Below, piece after piece: positions 35,770-45,195 of a stretch of 64,000 nucleotides of DNA. The notes under the pieces were generated by a model. It saw only the letters and a program-made list of their open reading frames with translations, was not told the origin of the DNA and searched no databases. A program made the translations under genes and the position numbers. The stretch is from Clostridiaceae bacterium (GTDB lineage Bacteria > Bacillota > Clostridia > Clostridiales > Clostridiaceae). The number at the start of each line of letters is the position of its first letter. Position 1 is the stretch's first letter. The stretch lies in contig CABIZX010000003.1 in assembly GCA_902363375.1 (NCBI GenBank), positions 126,097 to 190,096 of the forward strand, in the 5' to 3' direction.

Positions 35770-36396
35770 ATGGATTATATAAAAATACCAATGGATATAG
35801 AAAAAAGAAGTTTTGAAATTATAGGAGAAGAGATGGGACCTCATAATTTCAATGAAAGAGAGCTTTCTATAATTAAGAGAGTTATTCATACTACAGCAGA
35901 TTTTGAATATAAGGATTTAGTTTATATGACAGATGATGCTATAGATACAGCTCTTAGAATTTTAAAGAAAGGAACAACTATATATACAGATACTAATATG
36001 GCTCTTTCAGGAATTAATAAAAGAGCTTTAGAAAAGTTAAACTGCAAAGTTGTATGTTATGTATCAGAGCCAGAGGTAGCTGAAATAGCTAAAGAAAGAG
36101 GTATAACACGCTCTATGGCTGCAGTAGAGAAAGCTGTAGAAGATGGAGTGGAGTTCTTTGTATTTGGAAATGCTCCAACAGCTTTATTCAAGCTAAAAGA
36201 GTTTATTGAGGCAGGAAAATCTAATTGTAAGTTTATTATAGGAGCACCAATAGGATTTGTAGGTGCAGCTGAATCTAAAGAAGAAATAGAAAAGCTTAAA
36301 GATATGTCTATGATTACAGTTAGAGGAAGAAAGGGCGGAAGTGCAGTAGCAGCAGCTATAGTTAATGCTCTTATGTATATGTTAGTAGAGAGATAA
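35770..36396 (+). CDS. cbiC: Cobalt-precorrin-8 methylmutase CbiC
   Basis: CbiC moves the C-11 methyl group to C-12, giving cobyrinate. The 208-residue product has the catalytic histidine in VIHTTADFEYKDL (about 39-51), TIYTDTNMALSGINK, and the family C-terminal motif GAPIGFVGAAESKEEI, then MITVRGRKGGSAVAAAIVNA. The stop codon TAA runs straight into the palindromic repeat at 36396. AGGAGGAAAA precedes the ATG. Confidence 0.97.
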   Translation: MDYIKIPMDIEKRSFEIIGEEMGPHNFNERELSIIKRVIHTTADFEYKDLVYMTDDAIDTALRILKKGTTIYTDTNMALSGINKRALEKLNCKVVCYVSEPEVAEIAKERGITRSMAAVEKAVEDGVEFFVFGNAPTALFKLKEFIEAGKSNCKFIIGAPIGFVGAAESKEEIEKLKDMSMITVRGRKGGSAVAAAIVNALMYMLVER

Positions 36397-36464
36397 GGCA
36401 TCTTCAAGAAATAAATAAGTCAGAATGCTTGTATATTTGACTTGTTATTTATTTTCAGATGTCT
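36396..36464. repeat. Palindromic interspersed repeat, short copy inside the cbi operon
   Basis: Starting AGGCATCTTCAAGAAATAAA and ending TTATTTATTTTCAGATGTCT, this matches both ends of the 160-bp element at 18936-19095 but lacks its central part of roughly 90 bp. It fills the gap between cbiC and cbiD and would form a hairpin in the operon mRNA. The cbiD open frame includes an ATG (36459) that is part of the repeat. Confidence 0.75.
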
Positions 36465-36482
36465 AATAAAGAAGGTATTAGA

Positions 36483-37562
36483 ATGCTAGATTTATATGTT
36501 GATAATAATGGTAAAAAGCTAAGGTGTGGTTATACTACAGGATCTTGTGCAGCAGCAGCTGCTAAGGCGGCTACTTATATGCTTTTTACTGGTAAAAAAG
36601 TTAAAGAAATAGATATTAATACAGCTAAGGGAATAATTTTAAACTTAGTTATAGATGAAATTATCATTGGGGAAGATTATGTAGAATGCTCCATTATAAA
36701 AGATGGTGGAGATGATATAGATGTTACTCACGGATTACCTATATGGGCAAGAGCTGAGAAAGGCGAAGAAAGATATATTCTAAAGGGAGGTAAAGGTGTA
36801 GGAGTAGTTAATGGAGAAGGCCTTTATATTGAAAAAGGTGAGGCTGCTATTAATCCAGTACCTAGACTTATGATAGAGCAAGAAGTGAGTAGTGTTCTAC
36901 CAGAAGGTGAAGGAGTTACAATAACCATATTTGTACCTAGAGGAGAAGAAATAGCTAAGAAAACCTTTAATCCTAGATTAAATATAGTTGGAGGTATATC
37001 CATATTAGGAACTACAGGAATTGTCTATCCAATGTCAGAAGAATCAATTAAGGAATCTATAAAAATTGAGATAACCCAAAAGGCTTTGAAAAATAAAACT
37101 CTTATATTAGCCTTTGGTAATATGGGAGAAAAAGTAGCTGAATCCATGGGTTATTCCATAGATCAAGTAGCTATAATATCAAATTTTGTAGGCTATGCCA
37201 TAGAATGTTGTGTAAGTTGTAGAGTAAATGAAGTTATTATAATAGGACATATAGGAAAGGTATGTAAAATATCTGCTGGATGCTTCCATACTCACAGTAG
37301 AGTTTCTGATGTAAGACTTGAAGTTATAGCACTAGAACTAGCTTTAGCAGGTGCTCCTAATGAGTTAGTTAGAAGAATATATGAAGAGAAGACAACAGAG
37401 GGCGCTGTAAAAGCATTAAATGGTGAATATAGTGAAATATATAAAACTATTGTAGATAAAGTAAAAAAGAGAATGGAACTTTATAGTTATGATGAACTTA
37501 AATGTGATGTAGTTATGTATTGGGGAGCAAGTAATCCTAAGATATTAGCTACCACACTATAG
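36483..37562 (+). CDS. cbiD: Cobalt-precorrin-5B C1-methyltransferase CbiD
   Basis: CbiD methylates C-1 in the anaerobic corrin pathway. I favour ATG 36483 ([20 protein letters not shown]), behind AGAAGGTATTAGA; the in-frame ATG 36459 lies inside the palindromic repeat and has no ribosome site. That gives 359 residues. Family motifs are [16 protein letters not shown] near the N-terminus, [23 protein letters not shown], and [20 protein letters not shown] (about 258-277). If the repeat inserted recently, the original upstream spacing was altered. Confidence 0.95.
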   Translation: MLDLYVDNNGKKLRCGYTTGSCAAAAAKAATYMLFTGKKVKEIDINTAKGIILNLVIDEIIIGEDYVECSIIKDGGDDIDVTHGLPIWARAEKGEERYILKGGKGVGVVNGEGLYIEKGEAAINPVPRLMIEQEVSSVLPEGEGVTITIFVPRGEEIAKKTFNPRLNIVGGISILGTTGIVYPMSEESIKESIKIEITQKALKNKTLILAFGNMGEKVAESMGYSIDQVAIISNFVGYAIECCVSCRVNEVIIIGHIGKVCKISAGCFHTHSRVSDVRLEVIALELALAGAPNELVRRIYEEKTTEGAVKALNGEYSEIYKTIVDKVKKRMELYSYDELKCDVVMYWGASNPKILATTL

Positions 37563-37572
37563 AGGTGAAAAT

Positions 37573-38178
37573 ATGATATATGTAGTAGGACTTGGTCCAG
37601 GAAGTAGAGATTATATACTTCCAAGGGCTATTGAAACATTAGAAAATAGTGATATGGTAATAGGATTTTCTAGAGCTCTAGAAAGTATAGACTTCATCAA
37701 TGTAAATAAGGTGGCAGTTAAAACTTTATCGGAAATTTTAAAGATAGCGGAAGAGAATTCTAGTAAGAAGATATCTGTAATTGCATCAGGAGATCCTTGT
37801 TTCTATGGAGTTACGGACTATATAAAGAGAAATTTAAAAGAACATGATATAGATATAATACCAGGACTTAGCTCTTTTCAGTACTTAATGAGTAAAATAG
37901 GAAAGAGTTGGAATGGAAAATTCTTAGGTAGTGTTCATGGTAGAGAAGAAGATTTTCTAGCTATTGTTAAGGAAAATAATGCATGCATATTCTTAACAGA
38001 TGGGAAAAATTCACCTAGGGCTTTAGCTGAAAAGTTATTTAAGGAAAATATAAATTGTACTATATGGGTAGGAGAAAATCTATCCTATGAAGATGAAAAG
38101 ATAACTGTAGGTACACCAGAAGAGATAATGAAGAAAGAGTTTTCTTCTTTAAGTGTCTTTGTAGTGGAGGAAATTTAA
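37573..38178 (+). CDS. cbiE: Cobalt-precorrin-7 C5-methyltransferase CbiE
   Basis: CbiE adds the C-5 methyl group from SAM. The 201 residues have the tetrapyrrole methylase fold with VVGLGPGSRDYILPRA at the N-terminus, ISVIASGDPCFYGVTDYI (about 72-89) and DIIPGLSSFQYLMSKIGKSW. In many bacteria CbiE and CbiT are fused as CobL; here they are separate genes, with cbiT starting on the base after the cbiE stop, so translation is probably coupled. Confidence 0.95.
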   Translation: MIYVVGLGPGSRDYILPRAIETLENSDMVIGFSRALESIDFINVNKVAVKTLSEILKIAEENSSKKISVIASGDPCFYGVTDYIKRNLKEHDIDIIPGLSSFQYLMSKIGKSWNGKFLGSVHGREEDFLAIVKENNACIFLTDGKNSPRALAEKLFKENINCTIWVGENLSYEDEKITVGTPEEIMKKEFSSLSVFVVEEI

Positions 38179-38742
38179 ATGAAATATATAAAAGATGAAG
38201 AGTTTATAAGGGGAAACTGCCCGATGACAAAGGAAGAGATTAGAATTCTAAGTATTGCAAGACTCAACTTAGAAGAGAACTCTAAACTTTTAGATGTAGG
38301 AGCTGGTACAGGTTCTATATCAATTCAAGGAAGTAAACTTTGCACTGAAGGCAAGGTGGTTGCTATAGAAAGAGATGAGGAAGCTCTAGAAGTAATTTAT
38401 AAGAACAAAGATAAGTTTAATTGTAATAATTTAGAGGTTATAGAGGGAGAAGCTATTGAAGCTCTAGATTCAATTAAGGATAAGTTTAATAGTATTTTTG
38501 TTGGTGGTAGCGGCGGAAATCTTAAAGAAATTATTGAAAAATGCCATAACATTCTAGAAGATAATGGCGTAATGGTATTAAACTTTATAACTATAGATAA
38601 TGTATATAAAGCAATGAGTACTTTAAAAGAGCTTGGAATGAAAATTAGTTGTACTCAAGTGGGCGTAAGCAAGACTAGAGGGCAGAGCTATATGTTGTTT
38701 GGATATAATCCTATTTTCATTGTAGAAGCTTATAAGAATTAA
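38179..38742 (+). CDS. cbiT: Cobalt-precorrin-6B C15-methyltransferase (decarboxylating) CbiT
   Basis: CbiT methylates C-15 and decarboxylates the acetate side chain at C-12. The 187-residue protein is a Rossmann-type SAM methyltransferase: RGNCPMTKEEIRILSIARL (about 11-29) is typical of CbiT, LLDVGAGTGSISIQGS (about 37-52) is the SAM loop, and IFVGGSGGNLKEII follows. It pairs with CbiE, encoded immediately upstream. Confidence 0.95.
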   Translation: MKYIKDEEFIRGNCPMTKEEIRILSIARLNLEENSKLLDVGAGTGSISIQGSKLCTEGKVVAIERDEEALEVIYKNKDKFNCNNLEVIEGEAIEALDSIKDKFNSIFVGGSGGNLKEIIEKCHNILEDNGVMVLNFITIDNVYKAMSTLKELGMKISCTQVGVSKTRGQSYMLFGYNPIFIVEAYKN

Positions 38743-38775
38743 AAATAGATTTCAGTGGTAGAAGGAGTGAAATAG

Positions 38776-39441
38776 ATGGCAAAGTTATATGGAGTTGGAG
38801 TAGGTCCAGGAGATAAAGAATTACTAACTTTAAAGGCAGTTAAAACTATAGAGATGTGCGAAGTTATAGTTTCACCAAGTGCTATGAAAGGCGGAAAGAG
38901 TATAGCTTTAGGAATTGCAGAGGACTTTATATCAGAAGATAAAGAGGTTATGATAAAACAATTTCCAATGGGTGGAGAAGACCAAGAAGAAAAAATTTAT
39001 GAGGCATTTAAAGCTATAGAAGAAAAGCTTAAAGAAGGAAAAAATGTAGCTTTTTTAACTTTAGGAGATCCTTTTGTTTATAGCACATATATATACTTAC
39101 TTAAATATATAGAAGAGCATGGGTTTGAAGTTGAAACAGTACCAGGAATAACATCTTTCTGTGCTAGTGCTAGTCTTGCACAAAAACCGTTGGTTATAGG
39201 TGATGAGCCATTACTTATAATGCCAGCTAGTAAAGTTTCTGATATAAGAGATGAGAAGTATGTGGTTATAATGAAGGTTTATAAAAGAGAAGAAGAAGTT
39301 CTGGATGTTCTTGAAGCAAAGGGTTTTGACTATGTATATGTGAAAAGAGCAGGAAGAGAAGGACAAGAGATTTTACATAAGAGAGAAGATATTCTAGATA
39401 ACAAAGAATATATGTCACTTATAATTGCAAATAGAGAGTAG
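38776..39441 (+). CDS. cbiL: Cobalt-precorrin-2 C20-methyltransferase CbiL
   Basis: CbiL methylates C-20 of cobalt-factor II, the first methylation after cobalt insertion. The 221 residues show the tetrapyrrole methylase pattern: YGVGVGPGDKELLTLKAVK at the N-terminus, VAFLTLGDPFVYSTYIYLL (about 94-112) and ETVPGITSFCASASLAQKPL. The STY and ITSF motifs separate CbiL from its paralogues CbiF and CbiH. GAAGGAGTGAAATAG lies before the ATG. Confidence 0.95.
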   Translation: MAKLYGVGVGPGDKELLTLKAVKTIEMCEVIVSPSAMKGGKSIALGIAEDFISEDKEVMIKQFPMGGEDQEEKIYEAFKAIEEKLKEGKNVAFLTLGDPFVYSTYIYLLKYIEEHGFEVETVPGITSFCASASLAQKPLVIGDEPLLIMPASKVSDIRDEKYVVIMKVYKREEEVLDVLEAKGFDYVYVKRAGREGQEILHKREDILDNKEYMSLIIANRE

Positions 39442-39452
39442 GAGGAGAAGGA

Positions 39453-40205
39453 ATGGTTTATTTTATAGGAGCAGGTCCAGGAGATGCAGATCTAATTACA
39501 GTGAAGGGAAGAGATACTTTATCAAAAGCAGACGTAGTTATATATGCAGGCTCTCTTGTTAGCAAAGAACATATGAAGCATTGTAAACCAGGTTGTGAAA
39601 TATATAATTCTGCATCTATGACTTTAGAAGAGGTTATAGATGTTATGGAGAAGGCTAAAAAAGAAAATAAAATGGTAGTAAGGCTTCATACTGGAGATCC
39701 AGCAATATATGGAGCTATTAAAGAACAAATGGATGAACTTGATAAATTAAATATTGAATATGAGGTAATTCCAGGAGTTAGTTCATTTACCGCTGCAGCT
39801 TCAGTTATAAAGAAGGAATTTACACTTCCATCAGTAACACAAACTGTAATATTAACTAGAGTTGAAGGAAGAACTCCAGTACCAGAAACAGAGGATTTAG
39901 AGAAACTTGCTTCAATAGGAGCATCTATGGCTATATTCCTATCTATTAGCATGATAGATAAGGTGGTTGCAAAGCTTAGAAAAGGTTATGGAAGAAATGT
40001 TAACATAGCTGTGGTTGAAAGAGCTACATGGGAAGATGAAAGAGCTATAATTGGAACTTTAGATGATATAGCAGAAAAAGTTAAAGAGGCTGGAATTACT
40101 AAATGTGCTCAAATATTGGTAGGAGATTTTATAAATTGTGACTATGATAAGAGTCTTTTATATGATAAATCTTTTACTCATATGTTTAGAGAAGGGCAGA
40201 AGTAA
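39453..40205 (+). CDS. cbiF: Cobalt-precorrin-4 C11-methyltransferase CbiF
   Basis: CbiF adds the C-11 methyl group. The 250-residue enzyme begins VYFIGAGPGDADLITVKGRD, has VVRLHTGDPAIYGAIKEQMD (about 74-93) and the characteristic IPGVSSFTAAASVIKKEFTL and VTQTVILTRVEGRTPVPE. The substrate-binding and SAM loops look intact. It starts 11 bases after cbiL behind AGGAGGAG. The two genes are part of the same run of paralogous tetrapyrrole methylases. Confidence 0.96.
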   Translation: MVYFIGAGPGDADLITVKGRDTLSKADVVIYAGSLVSKEHMKHCKPGCEIYNSASMTLEEVIDVMEKAKKENKMVVRLHTGDPAIYGAIKEQMDELDKLNIEYEVIPGVSSFTAAASVIKKEFTLPSVTQTVILTRVEGRTPVPETEDLEKLASIGASMAIFLSISMIDKVVAKLRKGYGRNVNIAVVERATWEDERAIIGTLDDIAEKVKEAGITKCAQILVGDFINCDYDKSLLYDKSFTHMFREGQK

Positions 40206-40241
40206 TTCTTAGAATTTGTAATTCAAGAAAGTAGGAGAGTT

Positions 40242-41234
40242 ATGAAGTTAGCAGCAGTGTCTGTAACAAGACAAGGAAATAATATTGCAAAGAAGCTAAG
40301 TGAAACTTTAAAGATTACACTTTATTCTAGCTATAATAATAAAAACTTCAAACTAAAATCTGTATGCGAAGAGCTTATGAATACTGTAGATGGAATAATC
40401 TTTATTTCATCTACGGGCATTGCTGTAAGAGGAATAGCTCCATTTCTAAAAGGAAAAGATAAGGATCCTGCTGTGGTGGTTGTAGATTGTGAAAGTAGAT
40501 TTGCAATAAGCCTTGCAGGAGGTCACCTTGGGGGAGCCAATGAACTTGCTTTAAGAGTATCTGAAATTCTTAAGGCTACACCGGTTATAACTACAGCTAC
40601 AGATAGTATGGGGATAGATGCTCCAGATATGATTGCAAAAGATAATAAGCTTATTATAGATGATATGAAGATAGCTAAAGATATAGCAGCAAAGCTAGTT
40701 GATAAAGCTAAAGTTGGCTTTTTAGATGATGAAAATAAAATAAGTATGCCCAAGGGATATGTAGTGCCGTCAGAAGGTATAAAAGGCATAGTTACTGTAT
40801 CTAATAAAATAAATGTGGATAATGTGCCACAGGTTGAAAGCTTGATTCACCTCAAACTTATTAGAAAAAACATTATATTAGGTATGGGATGTAGAAAAGA
40901 TGTGGATAAGGACAAGGTTAAGAACTTTATTGTGGATACATTGAGAAAATATAATATTGATTTAAGGTCAGTAAAGATGATCTCTACAGTAGAAGTTAAA
41001 AAACATGAAAAAGCATTAATTTCTCTAAGTGAATTCTTAAATTGCCCTATGGAAATTCATTCTTTAAAAGAGATTGAAGCAATAGAGCATAAATATAAGG
41101 GAAGCGATTTCGTTAAGAAATCTATAGGGGTAAGAGCAGTTTGTGAACCGTGCGTTGAATTATCAGGAGGGGAGTTATTAACAGATAAGCTTAGCTTTGA
41201 AGGTATAACCCTTTGTATTGGAAAAGTAAAGTAG
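40242..41234 (+). CDS. cbiG: Cobalt-precorrin-5A hydrolase CbiG
   Basis: CbiG opens the delta-lactone ring and releases the two-carbon fragment as acetaldehyde. The 330 residues comprise an N-terminal domain with GIIFISSTGIAVRGIAPFL (about 48-66) and ISLAGGHLGGANELALRVSE (about 89-108), a middle domain, and a C-terminal CobE-like domain (LGMGCRKDVDKDKVKNFI, about 214-231). Past the stop lies a short GTAGATAAA palindrome and a 175-base gap before cbiH, the largest gap inside the operon apart from the repeat. Confidence 0.94.
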   Translation: MKLAAVSVTRQGNNIAKKLSETLKITLYSSYNNKNFKLKSVCEELMNTVDGIIFISSTGIAVRGIAPFLKGKDKDPAVVVVDCESRFAISLAGGHLGGANELALRVSEILKATPVITTATDSMGIDAPDMIAKDNKLIIDDMKIAKDIAAKLVDKAKVGFLDDENKISMPKGYVVPSEGIKGIVTVSNKINVDNVPQVESLIHLKLIRKNIILGMGCRKDVDKDKVKNFIVDTLRKYNIDLRSVKMISTVEVKKHEKALISLSEFLNCPMEIHSLKEIEAIEHKYKGSDFVKKSIGVRAVCEPCVELSGGELLTDKLSFEGITLCIGKVK

Positions 41235-41410
41235 ATAAATTTTTATCTACGACATAAGATTTATGAAGTTTAATTTAGATATAAAAGTAAGATATTAAAG
41301 GAAATTTCTAATTATATAGCATATAACGCTCTTATAAGATATTTAATTTAAGAGATTAACATAGATAAAAATAAAGAGTAGAGTGGTCTACAGACAATGG
41401 AGGAAAAGTA

Positions 41411-42136
41411 ATGGGAAAATTATATGTAGTAGGAATCGGTCCAGGTGGACTTGATCATATGACAATTAAAGCAGTAAAGGCTATAGAAGAAAGCGATATA
41501 GTAGTAGGATATACAAAGTATATAGAAATGATAAAGCCACTTTTAGACGGTAAGAAGGTTTACTCTACAGGAATGATGGGTGAAGAAGCTAGATGTGAGG
41601 AAGCTTTAAGATTAACTAGTGAAGGAACAGTAGCTGTAGTAAGTACAGGAGATGCTGGTATATATGGCATGGCTGGATTGATTCTTGAAATGAAAAAGGA
41701 TGAAGAAGTAGAAGTAATTCCAGGGGTTACAGCATCGTCTTCAGCGGGGTCAATTGTTGGAGCTCCACTTATGCACGATAACTGTAATATAAGCTTAAGT
41801 GATTTAATGACTCCTTATGAGGACATTAAAAAAAGAGTTAAGCTTGCAGCAGAAGGAGATTTTATAATTTCCCTTTATAACCCGAAGAGTAAAGGAAGAC
41901 CACATTATTTAAGAGAAGCCATAGATATAATAAAAGAATATAGAAATGAAGATACACCGGTAGCTATAGTTAAACATGCATTGAGAGAAGGCCAAGAAGC
42001 TACAGTTTGCACTATAGGAACCTTTGATGATTCTATAGTGGATATGATGACTATAGTAATCATAGGAAACACAAAGAGTTATATAAAAGACGGCTTATTT
42101 ATAACTCCAAGAGGATATAAGCTAGAGAATAAATAA
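41411..42136 (+). CDS. cbiH: Cobalt-precorrin-3 C17-methyltransferase CbiH
   Basis: CbiH methylates C-17 and drives ring contraction in the anaerobic pathway. The 241-residue protein has YVVGIGPGGLDHMTIKAVKA, VAVVSTGDAGIYGMAGLILE (about 75-94), IPGVTASSSAGSIVGAPLMH and DFIISLYNPKSKGRPHYLRE, the last being typical for CbiH/CobJ. It is not extended by the iron-sulfur or nitrite-reductase-like domain found in some CbiH60-type enzymes. TGGAGGAAAAGTA precedes the ATG. Confidence 0.95.
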   Translation: MGKLYVVGIGPGGLDHMTIKAVKAIEESDIVVGYTKYIEMIKPLLDGKKVYSTGMMGEEARCEEALRLTSEGTVAVVSTGDAGIYGMAGLILEMKKDEEVEVIPGVTASSSAGSIVGAPLMHDNCNISLSDLMTPYEDIKKRVKLAAEGDFIISLYNPKSKGRPHYLREAIDIIKEYRNEDTPVAIVKHALREGQEATVCTIGTFDDSIVDMMTIVIIGNTKSYIKDGLFITPRGYKLENK

Positions 42137-42158
42137 GTATTACGGGAGGAGAATTACA

Positions 42159-42935
42159 ATGATAGGCTTGATAGTAGGCACCTCAGAGGGAAAGGTAATT
42201 CTTTCCCACTTAAATAAACATACAGATAATATTTTAGTATCAACAGCTACAACCTATGGTGGAGAACTTTTAGTTGATTATAAATATAAAGTATTAAATG
42301 ATAAACCTTTAGTTTATGAAGAGTTAAAGGAGCTTCTTGAAAAAAATGGTGTAAAAGTACTGATAGATGCATCTCATCCATATGCAGTTCAAATAAGCAA
42401 AGCAGCAATGGAAATAGCAAAGGAGATGAATATTGAGTATGTAAGGTACGAGAGAAAAAGTACTCTAGATACATTTCCTAAGAATGATTTAATAGTAGAG
42501 GTACCAACCTATGAGGAGCTTGGTGAAGCTTTAAAAGACTTAGATGGTTGTATTTTAAACACCACAGGAAGCAGAAATATAGATAAAATATTAAATTTAA
42601 ACCTTAAAAATAGAATAGTTCATCGTGTATTACCATCTTTAAAGGTTATGGAGGAAGTATTTGCTCTAGGAGTTAGAGTTGAAGACTTAATATTTATAAA
42701 AGGTCCAATAGGATATGAATTAAATAAAGCTTTTATAAAAGAATATGATGGTAGGGCACTAATAACAAAAGATAGCGGTCCACAGGGGGGAACTTATGAA
42801 AAAATAAAGGCTGCAATAGATATGGGAATCAAAGTTTTTGTAGTAGAAAGAAGAACTATGGACTATGGAAAAGTCTTTAATGATGAAGAGGAGTTATGCC
42901 ACTATATCTGTAGTAATAAAAATAATTTTCAATAA
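42159..42935 (+). CDS. cbiJ: Cobalt-precorrin-6A reductase CbiJ
   Basis: CbiJ reduces the corrin macrocycle with NAD(P)H. The 258 residues start GLIVGTSEGKVILSHL, have VLIDASHPYAVQISKAAMEI (about 68-87) and ILNTTGSRNIDKI, and end with the conserved ALITKDSGPQGGTYEKIKAA (about 205-224), all family signatures. It is the last enzyme gene of the cluster here; genes for CbiP, CbiB and the nucleotide-loop steps are not in this window. Confidence 0.94.
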   Translation: MIGLIVGTSEGKVILSHLNKHTDNILVSTATTYGGELLVDYKYKVLNDKPLVYEELKELLEKNGVKVLIDASHPYAVQISKAAMEIAKEMNIEYVRYERKSTLDTFPKNDLIVEVPTYEELGEALKDLDGCILNTTGSRNIDKILNLNLKNRIVHRVLPSLKVMEEVFALGVRVEDLIFIKGPIGYELNKAFIKEYDGRALITKDSGPQGGTYEKIKAAIDMGIKVFVVERRTMDYGKVFNDEEELCHYICSNKNNFQ

Positions 42936-43164
42936 CATTTCATAGAGAAGATAAGAGACTCGGGTGACGGTGGGAGTAACTTTTATTTATTCAATACATA
43001 GGAAATGTTATAAGTTATGGAAAATAAATTTAAAGTGCACGTTAAATTTATTATAGCATAACAAAGGTTTACTACAGTTAGTATATATAATTTAAATATA
43101 AGCAATGCTAGCGGCACTATATTTAAATTAAGTTATTTTAATTTAATTATAAGGGGGAAAATTT
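42936..43164 (+). promoter_or_regulatory. Structured leader ahead of cbiM
   Basis: This 229-base gap holds a 12-bp perfect hairpin (43089-43100 with 43118-43129, arm AATTTAAATATA) whose GC-rich loop is AGCAATGCTAGCGGCAC, not followed by a T-run. A GC-rich patch CTCGGGTGACGGTGGGAG lies near the cbiJ end. I cannot match it to a riboswitch class; a metal- or cobalamin-responsive element is possible because of the downstream cobalt transporter. Confidence 0.35.
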
Positions 43165-43905
43165 ATGAATAAGTCAATTTTAACTAAAAAATCATTTGTA
43201 TTCATATGGGCATTAGCGTTATTCTTTACAGTACCACAAGTAGCATATGGTATGCATATTGCAGAAGGGTTTTTACCAGTAGGTTGGTGTGCATTCTATT
43301 TTGTAGCATGTATTCCATTTGTAGCATTAGGAATTAGAGATATAAGAAGAAAAACTATGAGTAGCAAAGATTTGAAGATGCTTTTAGCATTAATTGGAGC
43401 ATTTGCTTTTGTATTATCAGCAATGAAACTACCTTCAGTTACAGGAAGCTCATCACATCCAACAGGAACAGGTCTTGGAGCAATGATATTTGGACCATTT
43501 GCCATGTCTGTGGTTTCAATAATAGTTCTTTTATTCCAAGCACTTTTCTTAGCTCATGGTGGGTTAACAACCTTAGGAGCTAACGTTTTATCTATGGGTA
43601 TTGCAGGGCCTTTGGTAGCCTTTGGAATATATAAGTTATTAAAAAAGAAAAATAGAAAAGCAGCAATATTTTTAGGGGCAACCTTAGGGGATTTAGCAAC
43701 CTATCTAGTGACCTCTATTCAACTAGGACTTGCATTCCCATCAACTACAGGTGGATTCTTAGCTGCATTTGGAAAGTTTGTATCAATATTTGCTATAACA
43801 CAAGTTCCACTTGCTATAGTAGAAGGAATAATAACTGTTATAATATTTGATTTTATAGAAAAACATGCCTCTGAGGAATTATTAGAAGTTGGAGGTGTAA
43901 AATAA
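43165..43905 (+). CDS. cbiM: Cobalt ECF transporter substrate-binding protein CbiM
   Basis: CbiM is the membrane subunit that binds Co2+ through its N-terminus. The 246-residue precursor has a signal-like segment (about 13-28) ending AYG, so the mature protein would begin MHIAEGFLP; this exposed Met-His with HIAEGFLP is the diagnostic cobalt-binding end. About seven hydrophobic segments follow, with [17 protein letters not shown] (about 92-108) and [30 protein letters not shown] precedes the ATG. cbiN and cbiQ follow directly. Confidence 0.97.
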   Translation: MNKSILTKKSFVFIWALALFFTVPQVAYGMHIAEGFLPVGWCAFYFVACIPFVALGIRDIRRKTMSSKDLKMLLALIGAFAFVLSAMKLPSVTGSSSHPTGTGLGAMIFGPFAMSVVSIIVLLFQALFLAHGGLTTLGANVLSMGIAGPLVAFGIYKLLKKKNRKAAIFLGATLGDLATYLVTSIQLGLAFPSTTGGFLAAFGKFVSIFAITQVPLAIVEGIITVIIFDFIEKHASEELLEVGGVK

Positions 43906-43906
43906 T

Positions 43907-44218
43907 ATGAAAAAAAATATAGGATTAATTTTATTATGTGTAGCAATTGTAGTAGGATCTTTATTCCTAGGTAGAAATGGTGAGTTCAATGGTGCCGATG
44001 GAGAAATTGAAGTTAAAATAGAAGAGTTAAATGGAGATTATGAACCATGGGCTGCACCTATGTGGGAACCACCATCAGGAGAGATTGAAAGCTTTTTATT
44101 CTGTGTACAAGCGGCGATTGGAGCTGGATTTATAGGATATTATGTAGGCATTAAAAAAGGTGCTTCAAAAGCTAAAGCAGCTAAAGTCAGCGTAGATAGC
44201 AAAGTGAAAGAATGTTAA
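43907..44218 (+). CDS. cbiN: Cobalt transport accessory membrane protein CbiN
   Basis: CbiN is a small protein with two membrane segments and an extracytoplasmic loop that helps CbiM load cobalt. The 103 residues show segments at about 4-22 and 64-82. Between them lies the conserved loop with NGEFNGADGEIEVKIEE and YEPWAAPMWEPPSGEIES. The start is one base after the cbiM stop, with GGAGGTG inside the cbiM end, indicating coupled translation. Confidence 0.95.
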   Translation: MKKNIGLILLCVAIVVGSLFLGRNGEFNGADGEIEVKIEELNGDYEPWAAPMWEPPSGEIESFLFCVQAAIGAGFIGYYVGIKKGASKAKAAKVSVDSKVKEC

Positions 44219-44913
44219 GAACAGTACTTTCATATTCCAAGCTAAGTAAATTAGCAAATATTCATCCTATAGAGAAAATACTTTTAGGTATTTTACCAAT
44301 AATAGCACTTAGTTTTAGTACTAAGTGCTATCCATTGGTTATAAATATAATTTTTTTTCTTATACTTCATATTATTTATAAAAACCCTATGAATATAGTA
44401 AAACATTTTATGGAGGCAACTTTTTTATTTGCTTTAGTATCATCTATAACCTTTGTATTTGATTACGGATGGTATAATACATTAATACTTATATTAAAGG
44501 CTGTGTCAGGAGGAATAACGGTAAGTTTTTTAACATTAACGACACCAACAGACCACGTATTTTATATATTCTCTAAGATAAAATGTCTTAGAGATATTTG
44601 TGATATAGGAAAATCTATGGAAAGATTTTTAATTCTTATAGATGATGAATTTCAAATCTTGCGTAAGGGAATGTTATGCAGGGGTGCCTTTGGGGGATTT
44701 AAAAATAAAGTTAAAGACTCAGGAGCCCTAGCAGGATTACTTTTTGTTAATACCTTAAATCGATGGAAAGAAATTAAAGATGGAATTAATAGTAGAGGAT
44801 ATAGAGGAAGTATTTATTACGGTTGTGAAGAATTTGATTTGTCATATAAAAGAATAATTGCAATAGTAAGTTATATTATATTTCTTATCATTTTAGTGAG
44901 TATACCTATATAA
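44212..44913 (+). CDS. cbiQ: Cobalt ECF transporter T-component CbiQ
   Basis: CbiQ is the transmembrane coupling subunit of the ECF-type cobalt transporter. The 233-residue protein has four to five hydrophobic segments and the coupling motif MLCRGAFGGFKN (about 159-170), then INSRGYRG (about 197-204), corresponding to the two Ala-Arg-Gly-type helices that dock on the ATPase. It overlaps cbiN by seven bases. The expected next gene cbiO (ATPase) is absent; a 434-base gap and unrelated genes follow. Confidence 0.92.
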   Translation: MLRTVLSYSKLSKLANIHPIEKILLGILPIIALSFSTKCYPLVINIIFFLILHIIYKNPMNIVKHFMEATFLFALVSSITFVFDYGWYNTLILILKAVSGGITVSFLTLTTPTDHVFYIFSKIKCLRDICDIGKSMERFLILIDDEFQILRKGMLCRGAFGGFKNKVKDSGALAGLLFVNTLNRWKEIKDGINSRGYRGSIYYGCEEFDLSYKRIIAIVSYIIFLIILVSIPI

Positions 44914-45138
44914 AGTTATAGAAACTATAGGTATGCTCTTTATTTTATATATCTTCTAGTAATTTTAAATATAAATATATATTTATATGAACTAATAAAC
45001 GAAATGGGCTTCAATAAATCAACATTCAATTAGAGTAATGCATTTAATAAGGTCAAAAAATAGAAAAATTCCTTTCAAAGTGGATTGAAGGAAAATTTCT
45101 ATATAAGATAAATATAAAAGATTAAGGATTTAATAGTA

Positions 45139-45157
45139 ATTGATAACTCTTATCAAT
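45139..45157. promoter_or_regulatory. Fur-like palindrome 1
   Basis: ATTGATAA and TTATCAAT flank CTC. It agrees with the Fur 7-1-7 model TGATAAT-N-ATTATCA except at the two central positions. It could also bind the Crp/Fnr-type regulator itself, since TTGAT and ATCAA half-sites are present, but their spacing (7) is not the classical 4. Confidence 0.45.
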
Positions 45158-45195
45158 GAGTTAATAATACTATAACAATTTATATATGTCAATAC

